From positions 4,278,001-4,342,000 of the forward strand of contig OX377203.1 of assembly GCA_947396885.1 (NCBI GenBank): DNA of 64,000 bases, read 5' to 3'. The number at the start of each line of letters is the position of its first letter. Positions within the stretch are counted from its first letter, which is position 1. Below the pieces are notes generated by a model. The model did no database searches. It saw only the letters and a list, made by a program, of their open reading frames with translations, and had not been told where the DNA came from. The translations under genes were made by a program, and so were the position numbers. Below are positions 1 through 11,627 of this stretch, piece by piece. This stretch comes from Heligmosomoides polygyrus polygyrus. Taxonomy: Eukaryota; Nematoda; Chromadorea; Rhabditida; Heligmosomidae.

Positions 1-589
1 TGATAGCAGATCCATCTGGGAAGGACAAAACCCTGACCAATTCAACGGAAGGCCACCCCAAATAATTATATAGGCCAAATACCATTTGAACTACCACCTT
101 ATGGAACGGTACAGGTAATGGAAAACGATCAAAACCAGGAACTACACACCTCAACCTGATTGTTCCGCGTGTATTGGCCTTCGTAAGCGTAGTTCTTCTC
201 GTCTCTCGGGACCGACCCACTGTTACGAAGGCAACAAGGTGAGTTACCCATAGCCTGAAGTATATAGACAGTCACGTCAGCTAGAAAACGATCAAAACTT
301 CTTATGGATAGATTCAAAAAGACGAACATGAATTAAAGATTACAAGGGGCGGTTGCTAGTTCCGAATTTATAGTCATATAAAGGGCAAGGAATAGACGAA
401 GAAATGCGGTCATAGTGGTAATAAGGACGAAGGGATAAAGATTCGGCTTTAATCGATATGTTTTAGGATAGGACACAGGATTATAAACGGCGGATATCAG
501 GACCGGCTCACCGTAACCTTAGGCGTCGTGTGAGACGTCTATTGTGCAATCGCAGAGCCAGGCTAGGGAAGGGACTCCAGGGGCCGTAT
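1..589. other. No recognisable feature
   Basis: Short open frames only, none resembling a known protein. I see no repeat shared with the rest of the window. Confidence 0.4.
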
Positions 590-697
590 GCTCGTCTAAT
601 CCAAGTCTCCCCCAATGGGGGATTGGGGCGTGATATAATATGCTGATATTGATTGATTCTCCCCCAACGGGGGAGCACGAGCATACGGCCCAGGGTG
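590..697. repeat. Short inverted repeat
   Basis: CCGTATGCTCG at the left is mirrored by CGAGCATACGG at the right. Inside it a CTCCCCCAA motif is repeated and flanks an AT-rich centre. This is a small foldback joined directly to the tRNA-like repeat that follows. Confidence 0.55.
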
Positions 698-1015
698 TGT
701 GCCATACAAGCTGCTCGTATGGAGACTGCCTTCTTCGCTCAGGGGAAGTTCGCGGCTGGACTCTGCGTTCTTCGAGCGGAGAAGCGCATACGGCTGAAAC
801 AATGCGCAAAAACTCGCAAGACGTCGAAACCTGCCAGATCTCAGATACTCAGCTGAAGTGCAAGAACGCCGCGACGAACGGGAACCGAACCCCGACATCC
901 CTCGCATAAAGCGAACCCTTTACCTACTGCACCACGACCCACTTGCCCATGGTGCCATCGCGGGCGCATAAGACATCGATCGGACGTCGCAGCGTGGACG
1001 CCAACGCGCGATCTC
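690..1015 (-). repeat. tRNA-derived SINE-like repeat
   Basis: On the minus strand, around 885-955, a box-A-like TGGTGCAGTAGG is followed by a box-B-like GGTTCGGTTCC, as expected for an internal pol III promoter of tRNA origin. The flanking segment (GCTGCTCGTATGGAGACTGC and the GAGCGGAGAAGCGC region) recurs in reverse orientation at about 8080-8410, so this is a dispersed repeat and not a single-copy tRNA gene. Confidence 0.55.
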
Positions 1016-1299
1016 TGAGCTATGAGGGCGCAGACAGCAAAGTCTCGGCGCGACCCGCACTGCGGTTACGGTGAGGGGGTCCTGTTATCCGCCCTTTATA
1101 ATATGTCTGGATAACAGACGACAGACGACGACACGCCTTTCAACTCTAACTGATATCGCGGATTAGTGGTGCCAAAGGAGACCGAGGCTCCTTCAGATTG
1201 CGTCCAACGAACGAAATAGCGACAATTGAGCCTAAAAGGCTGAAATGGAAGAAAAACAAGAAAACTAAAAATTCCACAGACGTCTCACCAACGGACGCA

Positions 1300-1503
1300 G
1301 TCGCAATGTGACTATGGAGGGGTCGGGTAACTGGGCCATACCCCGGAGTCCCTTCCCTTGCCCAAAATTTGAAAGCAAATTTAACAACAGAGAATCTGTT
1401 CTGTGCTCTCCTCCGCCTCAGCCGAGGAGAGCACAGATTTGGGCAAGGGAAGGGACTCCGGGATGTGGCCCTGTTATCTGACCCCTCCATAGTCACATTG
1501 CGC
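1300..1503. repeat. ~200-bp palindromic element
   Basis: The left arm, from CAATGTGACTATGGAGGGGT, is mirrored by ACCCCTCCATAGTCACATTG at the right end. Inner arms around GGAGTCCCTTCCCTTGCCCA also pair, as does GTGCTCTCCTCCG with CGAGGAGAGCAC at the centre. No coding capacity; a MITE-like foldback. Confidence 0.7.
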
Positions 1504-2319
1504 CCGGACGCATTCTGTCGATTGACGAGCTGATGGAGCAATTGGTCCCGAAACGACCGCCTGGGTACTGCGCGGCGGACAACTCATCGCTACCCTTGGC
1601 GGACCTAGTCGCGAGTACTTCATTGTAGCCCACCCCCCCCCCCCCCTCCCCCAATAGGACGCCATAACCGTATGGTCCACCGAAAGCTCTCGAAATCGAA
1701 GAAACAACTAGCCGATTACGTCAACAAGAGAAAGGGCAATGAAAGTGTGGACGGAGGAACGCTATACGTGTGAAACTGAGGCCCTACGAACAAGACGCTC
1801 AGGCGAATTGGTCGCACGAGTGAAGCATCACGCTCTAACTAACGTCATCGTCATCGTTTCCAAATGGCATCGGCGAGCTGGGATGACTAATCATGAGGTG
1901 GGGGAACGAAGCGAATGGAGAATACACTAGACAAACGCCAGAAACGGTCACTATTTCCGCTTCGAGGAAATCTCTCTGATGCGATTTATTCCATAAGTGG
2001 CAAACATTCTTTAGCCGCAGCTCGATTGTTCAGTTACCTCTACTTCAAACGGTTGGAAGCAAAATTTCCCCTTCTGTTATAAAGATGATGGGGATGGTTG
2101 ACTCCAGCCGTGAACTTGCACCACCTTAAAGATGTTGAGGTCATTGTTCGTATGATCTTCGTGGAAAGCGAAGCAAGTCTATGATGCTTAACTCGGACAA
2201 TTTTGAAGGGATAACGACAGGCTAACGACATGTTGCCCGCCAAAGTGGACGAGTTTTCCGCGCGGTGTCACGATGATCGTGGCGGGACCACACGAACTTT
2301 CAGCTTTGAACAGTAGAGA
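1504..2319. other. Unassigned, with a C-homopolymer run
   Basis: No gene is recognised. A run of about 17 C sits near 1631-1650. The stretch near 1540-1610 (TTGGTCCCGAAACGA and following) has a diverged relative near 3050-3110, so at least part is an old repeat. Confidence 0.35.
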
Positions 2320-2321
2320 AG

Positions 2322-2602
2322 GCTGTCGCGCCAAGATTCATATCCAAGATTTATTCTGCCTACGTCTCGGCGTAGCCGCCTTCCTCAGAGCTTAGAAAAG
2401 ACAAGTGGAGTTTGAGAAATTCCCCGACAAAGAATTATTTCATGTTTCAGCCATTTAAATTGATTCTTGGACGGGTCAATTCCTCAAACACACGTTGCCT
2501 TTTCCAGGCTCTGAAGAAAGCGCACGCCGAAACGTAAGTCGAATAAAGGTTCAATACCAATCTTGGCACGACAGCTCTAGCTCATGACGTCCTTTTCTAC
2601 TG
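2322..2602. repeat. Inverted pair of Penelope-type terminal motifs
   Basis: Outer arms GCCAAGATTCATATCC and CCAATCTTGGC are mirrored. The right arm carries CTGAAGAAAGCGCACGCC followed by GAAACGT and then AATAAAGG. The left arm carries the diverged complement (ACGTCTCGGCGTAG...CTCAGAG). The same motif ends the Penelope-like element at 30.1-31.3 kb, so I read this as a head-to-head dimer of Penelope ends. Confidence 0.55.
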
Positions 2603-3544
2603 TTCGAAGACATGCCGAGCTTCAAGTAGAACAACTTTAAACTTGTTTTGGATGGTGGAGATAATTTGGGCAGTGTCATGGCTGCTTCTTTTTATTTTAT
2701 TGCATTTTTAGGGCATCTGCACGATTTTCTTTGAAAATTTGATCGCGCCCTTCTTTTTTGTTGCTGTAGGAAAGCGAGGGAGTGCGCTTAGTCCGTCTAT
2801 CACCCCTTGATCAAAATTGGCCACATTCTGATGACCCTTGCCCTGCTCTGAGAGCACAGCGCGCAACCAAACGCATTCAAATAACGCAGGTAAAACGGTC
2901 TAAAAGAAAGAAGCAGTTAGTAGATGTCAAAGTAACACGAAAGCCTGAAGAAAACCTAAGAGGAACAGTGCAACTGAAGGGGAATTGGAGAGAAGACGGC
3001 ATCACCAACAGTTGCTGCACATTGATCGAAGTGAATGGGTGCCATCCTGGTCCCGAAACGATCGCCTGCTACTGTAAGAAACCCTGCCGAACTTGACAGA
3101 CAACTCGTCCCACCCTTGCGACTTTAGTCAAGACTTTATCCTTTCAGTGTGAATGCTTCAGACGATATTGAGGAACGGTAACAGGATTGTCCTAGCTGCA
3201 GGATTCGATAGTAAATCGATGAACTGCGCAAGACGTCGTTTTCTTGACTTTAGCCACAATGCTCTTAAAGAAGCCTCCCATATAAGACAGAAAAGCGCAC
3301 AACACCGCAAGTGATTCCATGAAAGACTAAACGTCCGAATTACTCAACAATTTTTTCACATAAATTAGAAATACAAGACACTCCTAACATGGAGGAGCCG
3401 ACAGCACAAACTCTAGGGTGCATACAAGTCATTCTGAAGTGGGAATATGAGACAACATTAGAAACCGTCCAGAAATGTCGAAATCCTAGGCAGAATGGCC
3501 ACCAGAAGGTCAGAAATCGAAGCCGCCAGAGTAATTAAGGAGTG
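2603..3544. other. Unassigned; contains a 104-codon open frame
   Basis: An open frame at 2782-3096 (+) begins just after a pyrimidine-rich tract and AG (2753-2770). It encodes a lysine/arginine-rich protein with a Cys-rich tail. I recognise no domain, and its 3' part resembles the repeat near 1540-1610. An unannotated exon cannot be excluded but is unlikely. Confidence 0.25.
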
Positions 3545-3705
3545 TGAAATAGTGCGCCCGACGGCGAATCCGCGCCCGGTCGCGAATCGTCGCGACCGCT
3601 CTGCGACGGCGCGGTTCGCGAGAGCGGATACGAACGGCGGAGACGGCCGGCCACGATCGGGGCCGGCCCGCCGGCTGACTGGCCCGTCCTTGCCGTTTCG
3701 CCTGG
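3545..3705. other. Isolated GC-rich island
   Basis: About 160 bp of strongly GC- and CpG-rich DNA, dense in CGCGACC, GGCCGGCC and CGACGGCG words, sits in AT-richer surroundings. It is open in frames on both strands (3495-3725 + and 3458-3718 -), but neither product looks like a known protein. No other copy is seen in the window. Confidence 0.4.
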
Positions 3706-4639
3706 GAACAGCCGTCACGTCATAATTCCGTCGCTGGTGGTCACCTTGAACTCTCTCTCTGACTTCGATTGCTCCGTTACGTTCTCCAGAGCACGGTTAA
3801 GCCGTAGACAACGGCGTAGAAGTGCGGTTTCTCTGTTAAATCGACGTTCTTGGCCGACATGTCGATATATTGACTCAATGTTGCCGTCAGACGTTTAAAA
3901 TCGTTTCGATCGTATTTTACCGTAGAAATAATTGTAGGATTCCCATGGACCCATAAAGATGTCTGCACTACGGACTAAACGCCAGATCTCACGGCTAACT
4001 GCAAATTTGACTGTTGCACTTTTCCTGCAATGACTTCTTCTCTTTCTCCTTTGTTTCTGGAGCGTTATAGCGCTCCAAAGCATTGATACGCCGAGGGTGC
4101 CTTCTCCGAGAAAGCTCGTAGAATCAGAAAATGTCACTTCACTCGAGTGCCTTGTATTCGCGACTAAACTTCCAAGAGTACTGACGAGTTGTCCGAGTGG
4201 ACGAGTTTTCCCGTGTCAGTCTAAGGCGATCGTTGTGGGACGGGGACATTGTTCTGGCATGGCGAACGAATTTATCTGGTTTCGACTTAAGACTCCTAAG
4301 GACGAAGAGGAGAAAAGATCCAAGTCCAGGGGAAGCGGTGAGGCGGGGTCCACCTGATACTCGAAAGAATCATGGTAGGTATAAAAAACATGCAACAGTA
4401 CAATCTTGACGCTAAAATTGCTTTCCTATTTAGGAGGGGGGGGGGGGAGAACACCCTAAACATGTATTGCGCCGTATGTCAGAGGATGCGTATCGACATT
4501 TGGCAGGCTATTGCTTGGTGTTAATCGATTAGTATGCTTTGTACTGGCATCTCAATCGCACGCGTAGCCGACTATGAACAGGACCCGACTGGTCCAATTC
4601 GGCAGACACCTGTTGGACATTTAGTGACGGGCCTACCTT
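3706..4639. other. Unassigned, with a G-homopolymer run
   Basis: No gene or repeat recognised apart from a run of about 13 G near 4435-4448. Confidence 0.3.
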
Positions 4640-4794
4640 GGGGCTTGTTCATACTTCGAGCGATTGGAGCGAGTGGGGCGACGGACGCAGTGTGGAGTGC
4701 GTAACTAATTACGTCCGTCGCCTCAGTCCTTCTAGTCGCTCCAGGCGCTCTTGGCGCTCTCGTCGCTGCAGTCGCTCGAAGTATGAGCAGGTCC
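4640..4794. mobile_element. PIF/Harbinger-like MITE
   Basis: The ends GGGCTTGTTCATACTTCGAG and CTCGAAGTATGAGCAGGTCC are inverted copies. Subterminal DNA is built of GCGAC/GAGCGA words. This is a diverged member of the family with the clean TTA duplication at 5973. Confidence 0.6.
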
Positions 4795-4920
4795 TTGCTC
4801 TCCCTTACAGTGTTTAATAGAACCAAGACGTTAATTTGTATATTCACCCAGCTCCTCCTGAGCTAGACCTTCTAGAGTTATACTTTTTACCTTTAACAAT
4901 TTATACGGTCATGTAGCTAT

Positions 4921-5060
4921 GGCCTATGTTATACTTCGGCGACGCCGTTGTCGGCGACGTCGGCGACAGTGTTGCGCGGGCTTCGACGCATTGCGTAACA
5001 CCCGCTCAACACTGTCGCCGACATCGCCGACAACAGCGTCAACGAAGTATAACATAGGCT
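4921..5060. mobile_element. PIF/Harbinger-like MITE, near-perfect hairpin
   Basis: CCTATGTTATACTTCG...CGAAGTATAACATAGG form the ends. GACGCCGTTGTCGGCG and CGCCGACAACAGCGTC pair inside, so most of its 140 bp can fold back on itself. Confidence 0.65.
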
Positions 5061-5062
5061 TA

Positions 5063-5246
5063 TGATGGGCAGCATTAACAGGTGGGAGCGCATCAATCAT
5101 GATAAAGCAGAGCATCGATCGAAAACACACCACCCAATCAGGACATCGACCATACAAGCTGTCGCTGAATAGCGCCGCTCATTCAATGCGATCTGATTGG
5201 CTGGCGAGTTCCCTCCTCCCGATGCTGCCCACTTTCGCGACTATGA
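5063..5246. repeat. Palindromic 'GGGCAGCAT' repeat
   Basis: GGGCAGCATTAACAGGTGGG at the left is mirrored by CCTCCTCCCGATGCTGCCCA at the right, and GCATCAATCATGAT is mirrored loosely by GCGATCTGATTGG. It belongs to the dispersed CCAATCAG/GCGATCG family seen also near 26.9, 33.0, 40.8, 45.7 and 61.3 kb. Confidence 0.5.
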
Positions 5247-5611
5247 CCGTTTGTGCAATTACTTGAAGTTTTATAAAGGAGAAAGAGGGTGGACCTCCAA
5301 CCTCTCAACACAACTTGCACCTATTCTCTGAAGCCAGTGGAAACTGTACACACGCTTAGGGGTCGTTTCCCATGTTTTGGTGGACATCTTATCAACGCTG
5401 TCACCTTCTTATCGTGCTCGCTCGCTGATTTCATGTCTGGCCACCAATGTGCTCGTCATAATATTCTTGGATAGTTCGTAATCGAAGAAATACGAAGTCG
5501 GCAGCCGACTTTAGAAGCAGCGCTGCTCTTCTCGAGGTTCACTATCAAAGATAGAAGAGTGTTCCTTCCACTGTAGTGAGCCATCGGAACTATACCGGAG
5601 GCGTAGATTTA

Positions 5612-5885
5612 TGACCTGTAGGCCAAGATTGCCATAAGCTTCATATCGGCTGACGTTTCAGCGTCTTCACCTTCTTCCGAGCCTGGAAACGTCGAGAGTA
5701 CTTGAAACTGTTATCCCAAACGGCTTTTTATGATAGAGGGTACAAATGAAATGGCGTTTAGGGGAGCAGTTTCATAAAGTGTTCTCGACTTTTGCATGCT
5801 TCGAAGAAGGTGAAGACGTCGAAATGTCTGCTGAAATGAAGCCTATAATAATCTTGGCCTACAGCTCATGAAGTGATAGAATGTC
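5612..5885. repeat. Inverted pair of Penelope-type terminal motifs
   Basis: TGTAGGCCAAGATTG at the left is mirrored by AATCTTGGCCTACAG at the right. The left arm has GACGTTTCAGCGTCTTCACC and the right arm GAAGGTGAAGACGTCGAAAT. The organisation matches 2322-2602 in a more decayed form. Confidence 0.55.
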
Positions 5886-5972
5886 TATTATCACTACGCC
5901 ATGATCTATGGAAAGTCGAACTTAGACGATTATACTGGAATTCTTCCTAGGAGTGTATAGAAGCGGCCATTA

Positions 5973-6203
5973 GGGCCTGTTCATACTTTGCGACAAGAGC
6001 GACTCGTCGCCCGTGCAAAACATGCATATCGATTAAAACCGAGCGCGTGCCGCCGAAAAGTGCTTATACTCGAGCGCCGGCGTTGTCGCTGCAGTCGCTC
6101 TTAGCGCTCTAGTCGCTCCAGTCGCCTGTTCATACTTCCGCTCGCTGCGCACGCTGCGCTCTTGTCGCTCTTGTCGCTGCTGTCGCGAAGTATGAACAGG
6201 CCC
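5973..6203. mobile_element. PIF/Harbinger-like MITE with TTA duplication
   Basis: TTA at 5970-5972 and 6204-6206 flank ends GGGCCTGTTCATACTTTGCG and CGCGAAGTATGAACAGGCCC. The interior is rich in GCGACA/GAGCGA words. A second CCTGTTCATACTTCC terminus occurs internally near 6124, so the copy may be composite. Confidence 0.7.
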
Positions 6204-6205
6204 TT

Positions 6206-7058
6206 AGGTAGGCATCAGCCAGTCTCATGCCTTCATCGACCGCTCCAGGTAGCCGAATGTCAGACCAGATCATATAATTGGCTAGTACCTGTTTAGCACT
6301 AGCCCGTGTCATACGAGCCCAGACAGACTACCCCGACAGTATCATGCTATTGTCTGAGAGGTTGATGTTCCCTTCGAATGACTTCCTATTTTCATTTTTT
6401 TCCACCATTTTTCGGACTGGTAGGGCGCGATGACTTCTCTTCTTCCCCATCCAGACTACGAAAGCACTAGACTTGATTAGGTAAGGTTTGTTCAACGTTT
6501 TCTTCAAAAGTTGGGAAAGTAGTGGATGTTCGAGAAATAGCAGAAAAATATTTTCCATTTTTGCAAAGCCTTGAATCTACTGCCACTATAGTGGCTGGAA
6601 GTTTACTACAGTCTAGCTACGCAGGCAAAAATATTGTTTCATGAGCGCGGCGGCATCAGGTGACGGATTCCCTGCTTTAGAATATTTTTGCATTTTTTCT
6701 GCATATGCGATAGTTGGTTGGAAGGTATGTGACCGTACGATTCCATAGTGAACTGTTGGTGGTCCTAACTCGGTAGGTTCAAGGACTTTGCAAAAATGCA
6801 GGACACATTTGTTCTATTTCCTCTGGTTCCTTTGCATTTGACCATTTGAAGGCGTGGTGTTAATTTCCACATACGCCTAAGATCTTACTTGGTTAGTCCG
6901 TTGCCTTACAAGGAAACGTTTCCAACTCATGCTGAGCTTTTGCAATGTGACTTTGACAGGATGTAGGGCTGTGTGAGCGAAGTTCAGAATTACAGTCAGT
7001 TTTTGTTGGACGTTTTTTTCAAGAGCGGAAAATGAGGTGTAAGAACGAGTGCGCAACA
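6206..7058. other. Unassigned AT-rich DNA
   Basis: No recognisable protein, RNA or repeat. Open frames are short and do not resemble known families. Confidence 0.3.
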
Positions 7059-7059
7059 C

Positions 7060-7985
7060 TCATCAACCCCTATGACACCCCACGAGATGTGTCTCGGCGG
7101 CGCAGTCGGTAGAAGTGCCGCCTCATAGAAGCAGATCGGCGAGCTTTTGAGTTCAAGTCCGCGCACTGCCATTACTTTTGCGCATATCAATCTGTTGTTA
7201 TTACGCTTTCTCATGATCACAGGAGTCAATTTTAGACCATCAATGCTTACAACAAACAAAGGCTGTGTACTTGCGCCTTCATATGGGTTAGTTTTTTAGA
7301 GATGTGTATCTGCACCACCGCCATATCATGCCATATTACCAATGAACCGTAACTGCACACTAATGCGCTTACCTTACGGTTGAAAACTATGAACCCGGGA
7401 CATATCGGTCCAGAAGTGCACTAAAAATGTCGTTCTCACCTGAACGTGTTGTCGGCCGACTACTTTCCACCTTCAACAACAAACTAATCGGACCACTTCT
7501 TCTTCGTTGGACACGTAACCTATGGGTCCTAGGTGAAGAGAAGGGTCCTAGGTGAACATCGACGTAACCAGCTGCCATCCACGCGTATGAAAGACATAGC
7601 TGAAACACCGGAGCGCAGAACTGCCGGTAGGTCTAGTACCGATATGGCCCGGGGCATAATATTCAACCGTAAAGTAAGCGTATTTGTGTGCAGTTACGGC
7701 ATCATTGGTGATATGGTATGATATGAAGGTGGTGCAGATACGCATCGTTGAAAGACTAGCACATATGAAGACCCAAATAGACAGCCTTGTTTTGCTTAAG
7801 CAGTGATGGTCTAAAATTGAATCCTGTGATCATGAGAAAGCGTAATAACAACAAGCTAATGTGTGCAAAAATATTGGCAGTACGCGGACTCGAACTCAAA
7901 AGCCCGCCGGTGTGCTCCTATGGCTCGGCACATCTACCGATTGCGCCACCGAGACACATCTCGTCGCGTGTCAAAGTGACTGAGT
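7060..7985. repeat. Head-to-head pair of tRNA-derived SINEs (foldback)
   Basis: The left copy (about 7083-7245, +) has a box-A-like GGCGCAGTCGGTAGAAG and a box-B-like GAGTTCAAGTCCGC, followed by a body ending in CTTTCTCATGATCACAGGAG. The right copy (about 7800-7965, -) is its reverse complement (GCGGACTCGAACTC; CACCGAGACACATCTCG). The DNA between (GTGGTGCAGATACGC near 7730 against GTGTATCTGCACCAC near 7305) also pairs, so the whole unit is one long palindrome. Confidence 0.7.
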
Positions 7986-8664
7986 TAGTGACGAATTCTA
8001 TTACATTGCACCAATGCAACTACACCGTCTGTCGTAAATTTGTGTGTGACTGGTGCAGCTTGCTGTCTGCGCCCGCCTAGCTTAGAGATCGTGCGTCGGC
8101 GTCTACGTTGCCACGTTCTATCGATGTCTTGTGCGCCCGCGATGGCGCCGCCGACAAGCGCGTCGTGGTGCAGTGGAGGTGGCGTCGCTTCTGAGAGGAA
8201 GGTCGGGGGTTCGGTTGTTGTGCTTGGTGGTTCACTTGCATTTCAACTGGGTACTTGAGATTTGAGGAGCTTTGGCGTGTGAACGAGGCTTTTTTTGCGC
8301 ATTTTTCCAGCCTTAAGCGCTTCGCCGCTCGAAGAGCGCAGAACCCAGCCGCGGACTCCCCATGAGCGACGAAAGCAGTTTCGACACGAGCAGCTTGGAT
8401 GGCACGCACCCTGGAGCGCTTCGGTTCATCTAGGTTCAGTTCCAAACTATAACCCATTTAGGAAGTCGAATTCTGGACACAAGTGATGTATGGTGCTTCG
8501 TTTCCATTCAGCTAGGTTCAGTTCGAAACCAACTCGACAAGTGAGTGATGAGGCGTGAGGGAAAAACAGACGACGCAGTTGCACCAGCCACACGCAAATT
8601 TACGACACGCCGTGTAATTGCATTGGTGCAATGTAATGGAGTTCGTTAGTGACTGCTGCGCACA
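7983..8664. repeat. Foldback carrying a second SINE-like unit
   Basis: GAATTCTATTACATTGCACC and the following CGTAAATTTG segment at 7993-8060 are mirrored at 8590-8655. They enclose a reverse copy of the 690-1015 repeat, including GTGGTGCAGTGG and GGGGGTTCGGTT at about 8165-8215 (+). The unit abuts the previous palindrome. Confidence 0.55.
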
Positions 8665-9365
8665 CGTTTATACACCTCTTTTTCCGGTTTTTAAAGAAGC
8701 GTTCAGCAAAAACTAACTGTAATTCTGGACTCCGCTCACACGACACTACATCCTTTCAAAGTTGCATCGCAAAAGCTCACCATGTGCTGGCAAAATTTCC
8801 TTCTTAGTACGCCCATCTAAGAAAATGGACTTAATCATCATAAGTCTCATGGTAGTAGGTGTCTTTGTCCAGTTCCACCTGTGTTACTTGCTTTATCGAT
8901 GATCGCGGAATCGCTCTAGAATGCACCAGCAATGTATTCATACGTCAGCGTTGCATGGCGATGTTAGTAGAGACTCTGCTTTGAGTGACAGGAAGATCGT
9001 TGATGGGAAACGTCTAGCCACTGTGTTAGTTGATCTCCTTGTATTCTTTCGCCTCGCGAAGAATCGCGTGGGTGTTCAACGGTTGCTTGCAGCCAAAACA
9101 CTTCTCGTATGACTCATCCTATTTTCGACCACTTGGCCTCACCGTCAGTGGTTTCTGAGATATTCAGAGTGCTTCATTAGCTACTTTGCGCTTTTGAAGT
9201 TTCATAAGTCGCTCGCTATCTGTTGCCGAGTTCCACCGAACCTGGTAGCGTAAGCGAAGTGTAGCCTATTCCTTTCTCCTAGAGTAAGCAGAAATCACTG
9301 TGCCTCTTTACTATTCAACTAATCTCGTCTGCTTCGGGCGAGACTATCCCATAACTGTGATAAAG
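8665..9365. other. Unassigned
   Basis: No supported gene or shared repeat found. Confidence 0.3.
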
Positions 9366-9367
9366 GA

Positions 9368-9640
9368 TTGAAGACGGCGTTACTCAAACCGTTTTGGGAT
9401 GCGCAGCGCGTTCTGCTTCTACAGGATGTCGTGGAGGTGATTTGAATGCGTGTTTACAATGACTTTTCGTGGCCAGCCGATGGACAAGTCAATGGCTTAC
9501 CCTTCATGGACGAGTCCGCTACAAATTCAGCAACCCTGGAGTGATGGATCTGAGCGGGAAGTCCGAACCAAGAACCTGAAGGAAGGGAACGCTACAACCG
9601 GCGTCTCCTGCCATTGCACTATCAAGCTCCCAACTCTCTT
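9368..9640 (-). repeat. tRNA-SINE copy (dominant family)
   Basis: The tail near 9368-9440 (ACGGCGTTACTC, TTCTGCTTCTACAGGATGTC) and body match in reverse the SINE at 41862. The degenerate box-B region (GTCCGAACCAAGAACCTG) is near 9560. About 300 bp, with diverged boxes, so an old copy. Confidence 0.6.
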
Positions 9641-10136
9641 GAATAACCTTGATTCCGTTAGGATTGCAGTTGAGGTGCACTGGCCATTGCTGTGATGCCA
9701 CAAAGCCCAAAAAAAGAGACCAAGTGCAGACTATTCATCACGACGTGCCTCAATTGTCATTTCATTCAAATCCTGCTCTCTTTCACGAGCTTAGTGCAGA
9801 AGCCGATGGACGTTCGGGTGTTTGGTCGGTGCATATCTTCGCGACTGATCTCGTATCGCTCGATCGACCTGAATTCTCGTCGCTCACAAAGAGGAACTCT
9901 GACGTGGGATCGTGTGCACTTCGTTGAGTTCATCCTCGAAACGAGTTCATGCTGCTGCCTTTCTGCTGAGGGAGTCTGCTCTTCTAGTGGGTTTCATGCT
10001 ATTCACTTGCTAGATTTCTGGCATTGTGGGTGTCGTTTTAGGCTTAGAAGAAGGATCTTTAAGTGTTTAGCGAAAGGTTTTTGAGCCGAGTAAGTGCATT
10101 GCGCTGGGTTGGATCGCCTCACCCTCCAGTTCTTCT

Positions 10137-10712
10137 AGAATATACTATACTGTTTTCACGTCGAATTGGACACTCTTCTAAACATGCCTAAAACTTTTGA
10201 AATCAAACCGAATTCTTTCAGTTTGAAACGTCCTTCATACAGATTGAACTACAGACTCAAACAGAACAACTGGTTAGAATAATTTTTTGTTTAAGGAAAA
10301 TTTGATATAACTTTCTTTGAAACTTGTAAGTTCAACTGCCCGAATAAGTGTAAAATTTTATGAAATTTTTATTTCTCGAGGAAAAATAAATTGTTTCAAT
10401 TTTGTTTTGAAGCACATCGAAGCAGCAACTATTTAATGCCAGATCGCGCCATGCACTTGAAAAGCAAGTCGCAATGTTTTTTTTTTGATTTATAGTGTAA
10501 ACACTGCTTACATGCAGCAAAAAAAGGATATGTGTGCTTTTTACAATTGTTTCTGTTGCACCGCTTGCAGGTGTGAAACTGCATGCAAACAAATAATTTG
10601 CTATCAATCGAATAAAAACCGCGAAATTTCGGTCCGGCCGTGGCACAATCCTCTCTTCGCAAAATAAAATAACCGAAAAGGGTCCAATTCTACGTGGAAA
10701 TGGTACAGTATA
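10137..10712. mobile_element. Foldback-like element with 21-bp subterminal repeats
   Basis: The left end has TTTTCACGTCGAATTGGACA and repeated TTTGAAATCAAA words. The right end (about 10670-10712) has GAAAAGGGTCCAATTCTACG in mirror orientation. The centre (GATTTATAGTGTAAACACTG, CTATCAATCGAATAAAAACC) recurs in the copies at 27.9 and 46.8 kb. No coding capacity. Confidence 0.5.
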
Positions 10713-10714
10713 TT

Positions 10715-10775
10715 CCTCCCGTCTGACCCTTTCGCGCTTGTCGAAGGCGATCCGGCCGAAACGTTAGCCAATAAA
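10715..10775 (+). repeat. Single Penelope-type terminal motif
   Basis: CGAAGGCGATCCGGCCGAAACGTTAGCCAATAAAG-type sequence lies at 10741-10775. It has the same order as downstream of the Penelope RT at 30.1 kb: short GC hairpin, GAAACGTTAGCC, then AATAAAG. Confidence 0.5.
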
Positions 10776-11485
10776 GCCATTTTATTTTCAAATTTTACAC
10801 TTTTATTTTCAATTTTACACTTTTACACCAAATTGAAATATTTTCACGTCGAACTAGACACTCTTCTAAACAAACCTAACGCTTTTGAAATCGAACTGAA
10901 TATCTTTTAAGTGAAAAGAGCTCCTTCCACGTTAAACTCTCCGAAAGGGTTACAATAAAGTTTTTCCCAAAGAAAGTTTTAGTGTGACTTTGCTTGAAGT
11001 ATTGGTTCACCTGCACAACGCCATTTTTCAGTGGCAAAGTAAGAGATTACGTCATGCCCTCGTCTTCAAGACATCGCGATTTTCACTCGTTTGATAGCAA
11101 AACTTCTCTTTAGCACGATATTACCTCAAACTTGGGTAATTAAACACCTAAACTCTTTGCATGAATTTTCACATCTGTAAACGATACAACAAAAAACGAT
11201 TGTAAAAACATGCATATCCTCTCATTGTTGCTTAATCTAAGCAGCATTCACAGTATCAATCAAGTAAAAATCGCGACGTGCTTTTCGAGTGCATGGCACG
11301 ATCTCGTCACGCAATGCACTTAATGACTGCTGTTTTGTTGCGTTCTGAAAGAATTTTTTTTCGAAAAATAAAATTTTTATAAAATGGTTACACTCATTCA
11401 CGCAGCTGAACTGAAAAAATTTCAAAGAAAGTCATACTTTTTGTTGTTTTGTCAGCTACTTTTGTGTGCGGTTAGTTGAGAACAC

Positions 11486-11627
11486 CCAGGGGCCAGGTTC
11501 ATCAACCGCTTACCGCCCTCTACCGGTGAAAATGCGGCCAAACTCCAATGACATCAGCATTCATTGATTACTTCGTTTGGAGGTGTTTTCACCATTAGAG
11601 GGCGGTAAGCGGTTGATGAATCTGGCC
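11486..11627. mobile_element. Hairpin MITE, 'TTCATCAACCGCTTACCGCC' family
   Basis: The left end GGGGCCAGGTTCATCAACCG continues through CTTACCGCCC and is mirrored by the right end CGGTTGATGAATCTGGCCCC. The centre is only about 40 bp. Relatives lie at 15655, 48487 and 56226. Confidence 0.75.

Noticed and set aside
2782..3096. Cys-rich 104-codon frame as a toxin-like or secreted protein
   Set aside because: No signal peptide, the Cys pattern matches no family I know, and part of the DNA is similar to a repeat near 1540.
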